Notes under the pieces: generated by a model
What the model was told of the DNA's origin: nothing
Databases searched by the model: none
What the model saw: the letters and a program-made list of their open reading frames with translations, nothing else
Program-made: the position numbers and the translations under genes
Shown: piece after piece, positions 24,930 through 32,337 of the stretch
Position numbering within the stretch: the first letter of the stretch is position 1
Layout of the letters: every line of letters starts with the position of its first letter
Assembly: GCA_003228115.1 (NCBI GenBank)
Contig: QEVV01000007.1
Coordinates: 64,166 to 128,165, forward strand
Direction of reading: 5' to 3'
Length of the DNA: 64,000 nt
Source: Chloroflexota bacterium
GTDB lineage: Bacteria > Chloroflexota > Dehalococcoidia > Lucifugimonadales > SAR202-VII-2

Positions 24930-25355
24930 TTGGATCTGCAATCACATGCGAAACTCCATCACGTCGGGATGGCCGTGCAGAGTATAGCTGCGTCGCTTCC
25001 CTCCCTCCGTAGCCTTGGCTATGATCTGCACGGTGACCCTGTTTGGGATCCCATTCAGCAAGCTAACATCGCCATGGCTACCACGCCTCTTGGTATTTCC
25101 GTAGAGTTGGTTGAACCTATAGGAGATAGGTCTCCGGCTCGCCGGTTCCTGAAGGGCCACCCCGGCGAAGGATGCATTTACCATCTGTGCTGGGGCGTTG
25201 ATGACCTAGACCAGTGGTGGGAACGGCTGAGAGCCAGAGGCGCGATACCCGTGGGTTCTCCCGTGCTTGCTGCAGCATTTGACAATACCCGGGTTGCGTT
25301 CATGTTCATGGACGGTAACCTCGTTGAGTTGCTCGAGGAGCGCCATGGAGCTTGA
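24930..25355 (+). CDS. VOC-superfamily (glyoxalase/epimerase-like) protein
   Basis: This protein of about 141 residues has the vicinal-oxygen-chelate pattern: LHHVGMAVQSI with a metal-ligand His, ISVELVEPIG with a ligand Glu, IYHLCWGVDDLDQWW with a second His, and VAFMFMDGNLVELLE with the second Glu. This is the His-Glu-His-Glu set of methylmalonyl-CoA epimerase and glyoxalase I. Such proteins often sit beside FkbH genes in surface-glycan clusters. The start is unclear: GTG at 24918 lies too close to GGGAG, while TTG at 24930 has GGGAG 11 bases upstream. It overlaps the FkbH gene by 11 bp. The substrate is unknown. Confidence 0.82.
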   Translation: MDLQSHAKLHHVGMAVQSIAASLPSLRSLGYDLHGDPVWDPIQQANIAMATTPLGISVELVEPIGDRSPARRFLKGHPGEGCIYHLCWGVDDLDQWWERLRARGAIPVGSPVLAAAFDNTRVAFMFMDGNLVELLEERHGA

Positions 25356-27069
25356 GCAGAACGGGCACCCACCTCATGAGCGAATACTGCGCATCGCCTT
25401 ACTTGCCAGTTCCAATCTCGATATGCTGCCCCCCCTTCTGAAAGAGGGTTTGGCTGAAGTGGGGCTGGGGGCGGAGTTCTATGTTGGCGGCTTCGGACAA
25501 TACCGCCAGGAGCTCCTGAAACCGGACTCCGGCTACTACGCCTTCAAGCCTGATGTCACCCTTCTCTTTTGGGACGCCCTGGACATATTCAGCCCTTTGG
25601 TCGAAAAGCCTCTGGACTATGCTGCGGGAGTGGCGGAATCCCAAGGCACTGTTATCGCGGAAGAGTGCACGGACCTCATCAGCTTGGCTTTGAAGAGAGT
25701 ACCGAATCAGGTCGTTTTGATCAACGACTTGGCAGCACCTGCCGTTACCTCGCTGGGGCTGCTAGAGGGCAACGGACCCTGGTCTGTCAGCGCGCAGATT
25801 GAACAATTCAATGCCATCCTTCGCGCCAAAGTGAAGGAACATTCTCCTAAGGCCGCTCTGGTGGACTACACGGGGCTGGTCGCCAGATCCGGCCAAGACC
25901 AGTGGTACGACCAACGCTTCTGGTACTTGGCCCGGTGCCGCCTGGGGCGGCCTGCGCTGAACGCTTTGGCGCACCTTTACGTTCGGTACATCAAGGCAAC
26001 CTTCGGAAAGCGGAAGAAAGTACTAGTGCTTGACTTGGATAACACTCTGTGGGGCGGCATAGTAGGAGAGGACGGGCCTGAGGGCATCCGTCTAGGCACG
26101 GAGGGCATTGGCCTAGCCTATCGGGATATGCAGGGGCATATCTTGAACTTGTGGCGGCAAGGCGTCCTCCTGGCGGTGAACAGTAAGAATAACCAAGCTG
26201 ATGCTATGGAGGTTTTGGGGAAACATCCTTACATGGTGCTGAGGCCAGATTACTTTTCATCCCTGCAGATTAATTGGCGGGATAAGGCGACCAACATGGT
26301 GGCCATTGCTGACGAACTGGACTTGGGTCTCGATAGTTTCGTGTTCCTGGATGACAATCCGGTGGAGAGAGAGTTCATAAAGCAGCAGCTTCCCCAAGTG
26401 CTCATCCTTGATTTCCCTGATGACCCCAGCCAACTCCCGGCGATGCTCTTGGACGTGGAAGCCTTCGATGCTATTCGTCTCACGCAGGAGGACGAAAAGC
26501 GGGGCGAAATGTACCAGTCTCAGTCCAAGAGAAAGCGTCTGGAGCGGTCTGCCGGCTCCCTTGAAGAGTTCTATCGGTCCCTGGAGATGCATGCCTCCAT
26601 ACTCCCTGTGGACAGCTTTTCCTTGCCCAGGGCCGCCCAAATGACGCAACGAACCAACCAGTTCAATGTCACCACTCGACGCTATTCTGAGGCTGATATT
26701 GCTTCCTTTATTTCAAACCCAGCCTGGCGTGTGTATGCCCTGGGCCTTGAGGATCGATTCGGCGACAATGGGCTCGTTGCGCTAGCGGCGATCGAGGCAA
26801 GCGGCGACGCCTGGCGAATTGACACGTTCCTTATGAGCTGCCGAGTCCTTGGACGGACCGTGGAGACTGCCTTCTTCGGCTTCCTGGCCAGGGAGGCCCG
26901 GACTGCGGGTGCTCGTTATCTGCAGGGGAAGTTCATCCCCACTACCAAGAACGACCTAGTGAAAGATCTTTTCAAACAACACGGTTTCGAGGACCAGGGC
27001 TCAGACCACTGGGTGCTGTCACTCAAGGAAAGGGACATTGCTATTCCAGATTGGGTGGTAGTAAATTGA
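25345..27069 (+). CDS. FkbH-like HAD-IIIC family protein
   Basis: This 574-residue protein has the FkbH layout. An N-terminal SGNH-like region is followed by a HAD phosphatase domain with VLVLDLDNTLWGGIVGEDG near residue 228, FVFLDDNPVEREF as the second acidic motif, and a C-terminal GNAT-like domain (MTQRTNQFNVTTRRYSE; GARYLQGKFIPT). FkbH enzymes dephosphorylate 1,3-bisphosphoglycerate and load the glyceryl unit onto an acyl carrier protein. The next gene is exactly such a carrier, overlapping by 4 bp, so glyceryl-ACP formation is well supported by context. No polyketide synthase is nearby, so the unit probably decorates a glycan or lipid. The ATG at 25345 has GGAG upstream. Confidence 0.9.
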   Translation: MELEQNGHPPHERILRIALLASSNLDMLPPLLKEGLAEVGLGAEFYVGGFGQYRQELLKPDSGYYAFKPDVTLLFWDALDIFSPLVEKPLDYAAGVAESQGTVIAEECTDLISLALKRVPNQVVLINDLAAPAVTSLGLLEGNGPWSVSAQIEQFNAILRAKVKEHSPKAALVDYTGLVARSGQDQWYDQRFWYLARCRLGRPALNALAHLYVRYIKATFGKRKKVLVLDLDNTLWGGIVGEDGPEGIRLGTEGIGLAYRDMQGHILNLWRQGVLLAVNSKNNQADAMEVLGKHPYMVLRPDYFSSLQINWRDKATNMVAIADELDLGLDSFVFLDDNPVEREFIKQQLPQVLILDFPDDPSQLPAMLLDVEAFDAIRLTQEDEKRGEMYQSQSKRKRLERSAGSLEEFYRSLEMHASILPVDSFSLPRAAQMTQRTNQFNVTTRRYSEADIASFISNPAWRVYALGLEDRFGDNGLVALAAIEASGDAWRIDTFLMSCRVLGRTVETAFFGFLAREARTAGARYLQGKFIPTTKNDLVKDLFKQHGFEDQGSDHWVLSLKERDIAIPDWVVVN

Positions 27070-27314
27070 CCAACGAAGGTTCGCTCAACCAGCAATTGGC
27101 GGGAGCCATTGCCCAGGCGCTCCAGTTACCAGAAGAGCAGGTTGTAATCAGTTCTAGCGTGGAGACTCTGGAAAGCTGGGATTCCTTGGCCCATCTCATG
27201 GTGATCATGGAAGTGGAACAAGGGTTCAACGTGCAGTTTTCCACGGAAGAGATACCGCAACTCACCTCGGCCAAAAAACTGCAGGATGCTCTTCGGTCAA
27301 GAGGACTCCTGTAG
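27066..27314 (+). CDS. Acyl carrier protein
   Basis: This small acidic protein of about 82 residues has the phosphopantetheine site ETLESWDSLAHLMVIMEVE with the serine in DSL near residue 40, and the usual helix III/IV pattern. It would carry the acyl unit made by FkbH. The TTG start at 27066 overlaps the FkbH stop (TTGA) and GGTGGT lies upstream, indicating coupled translation at matched amounts. A longer in-frame TTG at 27051 is the alternative. Confidence 0.9.
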   Translation: MTNEGSLNQQLAGAIAQALQLPEEQVVISSSVETLESWDSLAHLMVIMEVEQGFNVQFSTEEIPQLTSAKKLQDALRSRGLL

Positions 27315-27410
27315 CGTGCTCTCTCTTCCCAAATCGGCCCTTGATCAGGCTCGAAGGATCGACATAAAGGGGCGGCAGGTGAAAAATGGCTGCTTCCCAC
27401 AGCTCTTACA

Positions 27411-28655
27411 ATGATTGAAGTCACCTACTACTATTCTGCTTGCGTTGGTATCCGGACGCCGGAAGCTAGCGTCCTTTGCGACCCGTGGTTCACAGACGGT
27501 GTATTCGACGGCAGCTGGTACCAGTACCCTAAGCTGGCTGACCCGCTTGGGGTCATTGGCTCCTATGACTATGTGTACATTTCCCATATCCACCCGGACC
27601 ATTACGACCCAATTTTTCTCCGAATGTACTTGGCGTCACATCCATCCGCACGCATCATTATCGGGGATTTTCCCCTCAACTTTCTCTCCAATAGAATGCA
27701 AGCGGATCACATTCCCCACGAGGTTTGTGAGAAGATCTCCATTGGCGAGACAATTGTGAGAATTATCCCGAACCAATATCCATCCGGCATAGATAGTGCA
27801 TTGGTGGTCAAGCGCGGTGAGCAATCCGTCGCCAATATGAACGACAACCTCTACAACGAAGACCATCTGGAGAAAGTTCGGGGGGTTTGTGGGGCACCTA
27901 CTATTGCTCTGACCGGGTACACCGGAGCGGGCCCGTATCCCCAAACTTTTTACAGTGACCCAGAGACCCTCGCGATAAAGGCAGCAGAGAAAAGGGAGGA
28001 ATTCTTCCAGCGATACCTTCGGATGCAGTCGGCTCTGAAGCCCCAAGTCACCGTTCCATTCGCTGGCCAGTACATACTGGGTGGTCGTCTCCACGTCCTG
28101 AACAAATTCCGTGGCGTGTCCGACGCGGTGGAAGTCACTGGTTTCGATCCTACTGCCGTTGTCCTCCAGGGTGGCGGCCAGGGGTCAATAGCCACCAACA
28201 GTTTGCGGCCCACCGCTGAAAGGACGACTCCATTCGACTTGGCCGCCATGGAAAGCTACGCCGCCAGTTTGGCAGATCGTCCTATGCTGTACGACACCTA
28301 CTTCGGCGACATGCCCTTGCAAACTATCCCCTTCCGGCGTCTGCTCCCCAAGGCCTACGAGAACGCGTCGCGCCGATCCGCCTGCTCCGAAGATAGCTAC
28401 ATCTGCATCAAGCTTGGCGGGGAGTGGGTGGTGGCCAATGTCCGAGAAGGCAGTGCCCAGTGCCTGTTCACTTCCGACGTATCCAGCTTCCAGCCCAGGT
28501 GGGAAATCGAGATAGATCCTCGATACTTGTACGGCCTTGTCACTGGGCTCTTCCACTGGAACAACGCTTCAATAGGCTCTCACTTCACATCCAGTCGGAC
28601 TCCGGACATCTTCAACCGCGACGCCGTCGGCTTCCTCAACTTCTTCCATGTCTAG
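27411..28655 (+). CDS. CMAH-like metallo-beta-lactamase-fold protein without a Rieske domain
   Basis: This 414-residue protein has the metallo-beta-lactamase motif SHIHPDHYD (residues about 57-65). Around it and to the C-terminus it follows CMP-N-acetylneuraminate hydroxylase (CMAH): VLCDPWFTDGVF, DYVYISHIHPDH, ARIIIGDFPL, LKPQVTVPFAGQYI and WNNASIGSHFTSSRTPDIF, ending FLNFFHV. CMAH has an N-terminal Rieske 2Fe-2S domain (CxH and CxxH). Here the protein starts directly with the lactamase fold and shows no such motif. It could bind or hydrolyse a CMP-nonulosonate or related activated sugar, or act with a separate oxygenase. Substrate assignment is inference. It starts 96 bp after the ACP and overlaps the next gene by 8 bp. 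Confidence 0.8.
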   Translation: MIEVTYYYSACVGIRTPEASVLCDPWFTDGVFDGSWYQYPKLADPLGVIGSYDYVYISHIHPDHYDPIFLRMYLASHPSARIIIGDFPLNFLSNRMQADHIPHEVCEKISIGETIVRIIPNQYPSGIDSALVVKRGEQSVANMNDNLYNEDHLEKVRGVCGAPTIALTGYTGAGPYPQTFYSDPETLAIKAAEKREEFFQRYLRMQSALKPQVTVPFAGQYILGGRLHVLNKFRGVSDAVEVTGFDPTAVVLQGGGQGSIATNSLRPTAERTTPFDLAAMESYAASLADRPMLYDTYFGDMPLQTIPFRRLLPKAYENASRRSACSEDSYICIKLGGEWVVANVREGSAQCLFTSDVSSFQPRWEIEIDPRYLYGLVTGLFHWNNASIGSHFTSSRTPDIFNRDAVGFLNFFHV

Positions 28656-29511
28656 TGGGCCCGCTGATCCAGCGCTCCCGGAAGAGGAGCCAGCCGTTCT
28701 CAGGGGTCGGGAACAGGTCGCACTGAGGCCTGTAGGCCCGCTTTGGAATCACTTTGTCCTTGATCCCGTAGCCCTTCCCCTGGGCAAATTCCTCGCGGAC
28801 CGCACTCCGTTGAGACCCTTGCACCTCACGCTTTTAGGGCTCCTTCTTTCCCTCATTTCCGCTTCCCTCTTCTTCACTGGAGAATACAGGCTAGTGGTTC
28901 TCGGAGCGGTGGTCTTCCAGCTATCGACTCTGGGAGACGCCGTGGATGGAATGGTAGCCCGACTCAGGCCCGGTTCGGGCTCTGTGCTCGCTTTGACGGC
29001 CGACCACGCTCTTGACCCAGTGAGAGTCATCATCAACGTCCTGGCGCTAGCTTACGGCCAGTTCTCTGCTGCGCCACCCAACCCATGGTTGCTGGTCTGG
29101 GCAGGAGCGTTCTTGGGGGTTCATTTCATGGATTGGACGCTACCTCACACCATTGCCAAAGTGCGAGGCGCTTATCGGACGATGTACAGGCCTTCACTCG
29201 GCAGGTTCGACGGGCTTCTTTTTCGATTGGAAAAGCAGCTTGGCCGAAGGGGCCTCAAAGTTGCGTTCTTCAGTGCACATGAACGCGAGGTAGCCGTTCT
29301 CCTGGTAGCGCCTCTGGCTGGACTGTTGGGTCCTGTGCTCATAGCAACCACCGCGCTTGGGGGCGTGTTCTATCTGCTTCGGCTGCGATTCGACGTTGCC
29401 TTGGTAAAGAGGCAACTTCTTCAGGGGACTCATGAATACTTGGGCGATGTAGAGCACCCCTGGGAAGCGAACCAGCCCAAAACAGTCGTTGCGGCAGATC
29501 AAGATGACTGA
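28648..29511 (+). CDS. CDP-alcohol phosphatidyltransferase family membrane protein
   Basis: This 287-residue integral membrane protein has the signature LGDAVDGMVARL near residue 97 followed by ALTADHALD, matching D..DG..AR...D...D. The glycine four residues before the third aspartate is replaced by alanine. At least five hydrophobic segments are present. Enzymes of this family join a CDP-activated alcohol to a second alcohol, making phospholipids or phosphodiester-linked head groups. Its place between a CMAH-like protein and an ATP-grasp ligase suggests a specialised lipid or glycophospholipid rather than bulk membrane lipid. It is translationally coupled at both ends by short overlaps. Confidence 0.85.
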   Translation: MSSGPADPALPEEEPAVLRGREQVALRPVGPLWNHFVLDPVALPLGKFLADRTPLRPLHLTLLGLLLSLISASLFFTGEYRLVVLGAVVFQLSTLGDAVDGMVARLRPGSGSVLALTADHALDPVRVIINVLALAYGQFSAAPPNPWLLVWAGAFLGVHFMDWTLPHTIAKVRGAYRTMYRPSLGRFDGLLFRLEKQLGRRGLKVAFFSAHEREVAVLLVAPLAGLLGPVLIATTALGGVFYLLRLRFDVALVKRQLLQGTHEYLGDVEHPWEANQPKTVVAADQDD

Positions 29512-30778
29512 AGCCGGTTACATCCTCAATATAGGCTCAGGCTATTGGCAGATGCCTTTCCTGCATGCCATCCGTGATCTAGGGCATCAGATCATCGCCG
29601 TAGACGTAGACCCGCTCGCGCCTGGGTTTGCCTTAGCTGACGTCTCTTTGGCGCTCAGCGCCCACCATCCTGGTCCCATCTTTGCCCAGCTTGCCGCTAT
29701 GGGCCTAGACAGCCAAGTGAAAGGCGTGCTAACCACAGCTGCACGTGGCTGCATCACAACCGCGGCTGAGTTGGCCGATTGGCTGGGTGTGCTTGGCCCG
29801 GGCCTGCCATTGAAATCTGCGGAGATTATCACCGACCGTTTGCTCTTCAGGAGCTTTCTTCGGGAGCGGGGCCTTCCTTCACCCTCATTTCGTACTATTG
29901 CAGGACCGGATGATATTCCTCATGATTTGTCATGGCCTGTTATGGTGAAGCCCCTCCAGGGCACCACGGGTGGAGCCGGCGTTCTGAGGGCGGAAAATCT
30001 GACGGAGGCCAGGGATGCGGTGGAGAATGTCCGACGCGTCACGACGAGCCACACCGGGGAAGTCATCGTCGAAGAGTATTTGGAAGGCGCAGACGTTAGT
30101 CTTTTTGGATTGGTTGTGGAGGGCCGTCCCAGGCCGGTACTCTTGACTGAGAGAGGCGTCGGGGGGCCAACCGGCTTCCTTCCCGTGACTCAATTTGCTC
30201 CGGCTGCCGTGTCCCCGGAGGCGAAGAGCCGCATTGTCTCGCTTTTTGCTCGGCTAGCGGAGGAACTGCAGGTCTCCAGAGGGCCCCTATACGTTGAATT
30301 CCGTCTGACTGCTGGTGATCTCCCATTCATCATCGAAGTCGAGCCATCCGTACCGGCCAATATGGATTTCCTTGTTGCCGGAACGCACGGATTCAGCGCC
30401 AGCGAGGTTGCGTTCCTTAGTTTGCTAGACCAACCGGTACCACCGTTTGCGGAAGGGGCCAAGGGGGCCGCAGGCTTGAGTATGATGTACGCTCCAAGAT
30501 CAGGCCATTTGACCCGTCTCTCAGCAAATGCTACCAGCTCTGAGCAAGAGCCCATAGGGTCAATAACCCACTCCGTCCTGCTAAGGAAACGGCCAGGCGA
30601 CATCGTTCTGAATGAGTCCGCCGGAGATGCCTGCGCACTCCTCTACGCTCAGGGAGCAGAACGAACCCAAGTCGTAGAGACGCTCGATTGGCTCCGCGCA
30701 CAAGTTGTACTGGAGGCCGAACCGGTACAAGAGGCCACCAGCGCGAGTGCAGCTCAACGCCCGGATGCTGACCAGTGA
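29504..30778 (+). CDS. ATP-grasp superfamily ligase (carbamoyl-phosphate/biotin carboxylase-like fold)
   Basis: This 424-residue protein has an N-terminal pre-ATP domain (ILNIGSGYWQMPFLHAIRDLG) and an ATP-grasp core. The core has WPVMVKPLQGTTGGAGV (the lysine and glycine-rich loop), VIVEEYLEGADVSLFGLVV, LYVEFRLTAG and IIEVEPSVPANMD, with the metal-binding Glu residues. ATP-grasp ligases join a carboxylate to an amine or thiol through an acylphosphate. With a glyceryl-ACP system and an activated sugar nearby, formation of an amide in the product is plausible but unproven. The ATG at 29504 overlaps the previous stop. The end overlaps the RtcB-like gene by 4 bp (GTGA). Confidence 0.86.
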   Translation: MTEAGYILNIGSGYWQMPFLHAIRDLGHQIIAVDVDPLAPGFALADVSLALSAHHPGPIFAQLAAMGLDSQVKGVLTTAARGCITTAAELADWLGVLGPGLPLKSAEIITDRLLFRSFLRERGLPSPSFRTIAGPDDIPHDLSWPVMVKPLQGTTGGAGVLRAENLTEARDAVENVRRVTTSHTGEVIVEEYLEGADVSLFGLVVEGRPRPVLLTERGVGGPTGFLPVTQFAPAAVSPEAKSRIVSLFARLAEELQVSRGPLYVEFRLTAGDLPFIIEVEPSVPANMDFLVAGTHGFSASEVAFLSLLDQPVPPFAEGAKGAAGLSMMYAPRSGHLTRLSANATSSEQEPIGSITHSVLLRKRPGDIVLNESAGDACALLYAQGAERTQVVETLDWLRAQVVLEAEPVQEATSASAAQRPDADQ

Positions 30779-32172
30779 TCCAGATCACTAATCAGCCTGG
30801 ACAGAGGGTTCCAATCAACATGTATTTAGGTGGGGACCTATTGCCTGCGCAGGATTGCCAAAAGCGTTTGATTGAGATTGCCAGTCACCCTACCGTGGTG
30901 GGACAGGTGGTGGTACTTCCCGATGTTTTCTGTAAGAACAAGAACTTCGTGCCCGGGGGCGTGGCAATAGCCACACGCGGAGCCTTGGTTCCCATGTTCT
31001 GCGGTCCTACAAACGATTCCATAGCCGTCTTTCGTACCGATTTTCAGGTTGAGGATTTGGACTCGGACACACTTGATTCAATGTTTGCCTCTCTCCAAAG
31101 GAAGGTGCAGCCTTTCCGACGCGAGGCTCCTTCCATTTCTGAGGACGAGGCCCTAGCCTCCTTAGGGAACCCACAAAACAAGCTAAGAGAGACCTGGGAG
31201 AAAGCTGTCAGCGGTGGGCAACTCGTCCATTTTCCCTCGCTGGTTCCTGGTGAAAACGGTGAAGAAGGTTTTAGCACAGAACAGATATTCGAGGCATTTC
31301 CCAACGTTAGGCCACGAAACCTTCCTGATTACGTGCCTTGGCTGGACCCCGTTCAGGCAGCCCGCCATTGTATGGGGGTTCTAGACGGAGGAAGTCACTT
31401 CATGGAAGTGTGCTCAGTGGAGGAGGTCTACTCCAAAGAGGTGGCCCACCACTTTGGCCTGGAACCTGGAGTTGTGGTTGGAGTGGTGCACGCCGGCTCA
31501 GCTGATGTTGGGTTGCTGGCGCAGAGGCAGTTCGCAAAGATGGAGGGAGGAAGGTCAGAGACCCTTCCAGTGAACTCCATTGCTGCCGTTCGATACTCGA
31601 GAGCCTCAGGCATAGCGGCGCGTCATGCCATCGCCAACAGGCTGTCACTGATCACAAGCCTAACGCAGGCACTTGAAGAGGCCACGAGTAAAGAGGGCCA
31701 CTCTGTGCTTGTGAGCGACGCCCCCCACGACCTTGTTGAAATGGTGAATCATGATGATGAGCCAGTATTCCTGCATCGAAAGGGAGCGGTGCGAGCTCTC
31801 CCGGCTTCTCAGTACGCTGCAGCGCATCCTTACGGCCGGTTCGGAAAGCCCTTCTTTTTCCCATCGTCACCTGGCAATGACTCCTTCCTCATGATAAATT
31901 CCTCGGGTCACCCTGACTCCTTTTTCACCTGCAGCCACGGCGCAGGGCGTAGCATGGCTGCCGATGAAGCGTCGGAGCGATTCGAGGCTGAAGAGGTTAA
32001 GAACTTCTCTCTCAGCCGAAATGTTCGCCTTTACAGCTTCGGCAGGGGTAGCCTGGCGAGCCAGGCGGAGGCCGCTTTTAAGCCTATGGAGGTCGTTCGC
32101 TCCACCCTTGTGAACATGGGGCTGGCCAATCCGGTTGTACGCTTCCGTCCATTGGCGGTTATTAAGACGTAG
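30775..32172 (+). CDS. Divergent RtcB-like protein in a biosynthetic operon
   Basis: This 465-residue protein aligns with RtcB RNA ligases: VVVLPDVF, LDGGSHFMEV (usual GGGNHF), VVHAGSADVG (usual HSGSRG), HDLVEM, HRKGAVRALP and SHGAGRSM with the histidine that takes the GMP. Four histidines expected to bind manganese or GMP are kept. The loop that normally gives the Asp and Cys manganese ligands (G.DI.CG) reads VPMFCGPTNDSIAVF, so both seem lost. The Asn of GGGNHF and the Arg of HSGSRG are also changed. It is locked into an operon with FkbH, ACP and lipid-type enzymes, with GTGA coupling to the ATP-grasp gene. A role other than tRNA splicing or repair seems likely. ATG at 30820 is an alternative start. 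Confidence 0.82.
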   Translation: MIQITNQPGQRVPINMYLGGDLLPAQDCQKRLIEIASHPTVVGQVVVLPDVFCKNKNFVPGGVAIATRGALVPMFCGPTNDSIAVFRTDFQVEDLDSDTLDSMFASLQRKVQPFRREAPSISEDEALASLGNPQNKLRETWEKAVSGGQLVHFPSLVPGENGEEGFSTEQIFEAFPNVRPRNLPDYVPWLDPVQAARHCMGVLDGGSHFMEVCSVEEVYSKEVAHHFGLEPGVVVGVVHAGSADVGLLAQRQFAKMEGGRSETLPVNSIAAVRYSRASGIAARHAIANRLSLITSLTQALEEATSKEGHSVLVSDAPHDLVEMVNHDDEPVFLHRKGAVRALPASQYAAAHPYGRFGKPFFFPSSPGNDSFLMINSSGHPDSFFTCSHGAGRSMAADEASERFEAEEVKNFSLSRNVRLYSFGRGSLASQAEAAFKPMEVVRSTLVNMGLANPVVRFRPLAVIKT

Positions 32173-32337
32173 CTGGACCATTCTTTGGCGCCCCTGGAAC
32201 TTCCTAAGTGATGCTAATCTTCCCCGTCTCTCCTGGACGTCCAGGCCGTTGGGGCTTCATTATGTACTGACATTGCCGCGCGGATGGGCCGCGCCTGCTG
32301 AGTCTTCAACATTTCCTGAGAAACACAAGGAGAGCGG

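Noticed and set aside
27411-28655. Calling this gene a CMP-Neu5Ac hydroxylase.
   Set aside because: The Rieske domain needed for hydroxylation is absent.
30775-32172. Calling this gene a normal RtcB RNA ligase.
   Set aside because: Two metal ligands and two substrate residues appear changed, and the operon context is biosynthetic, so the standard name would mislead.
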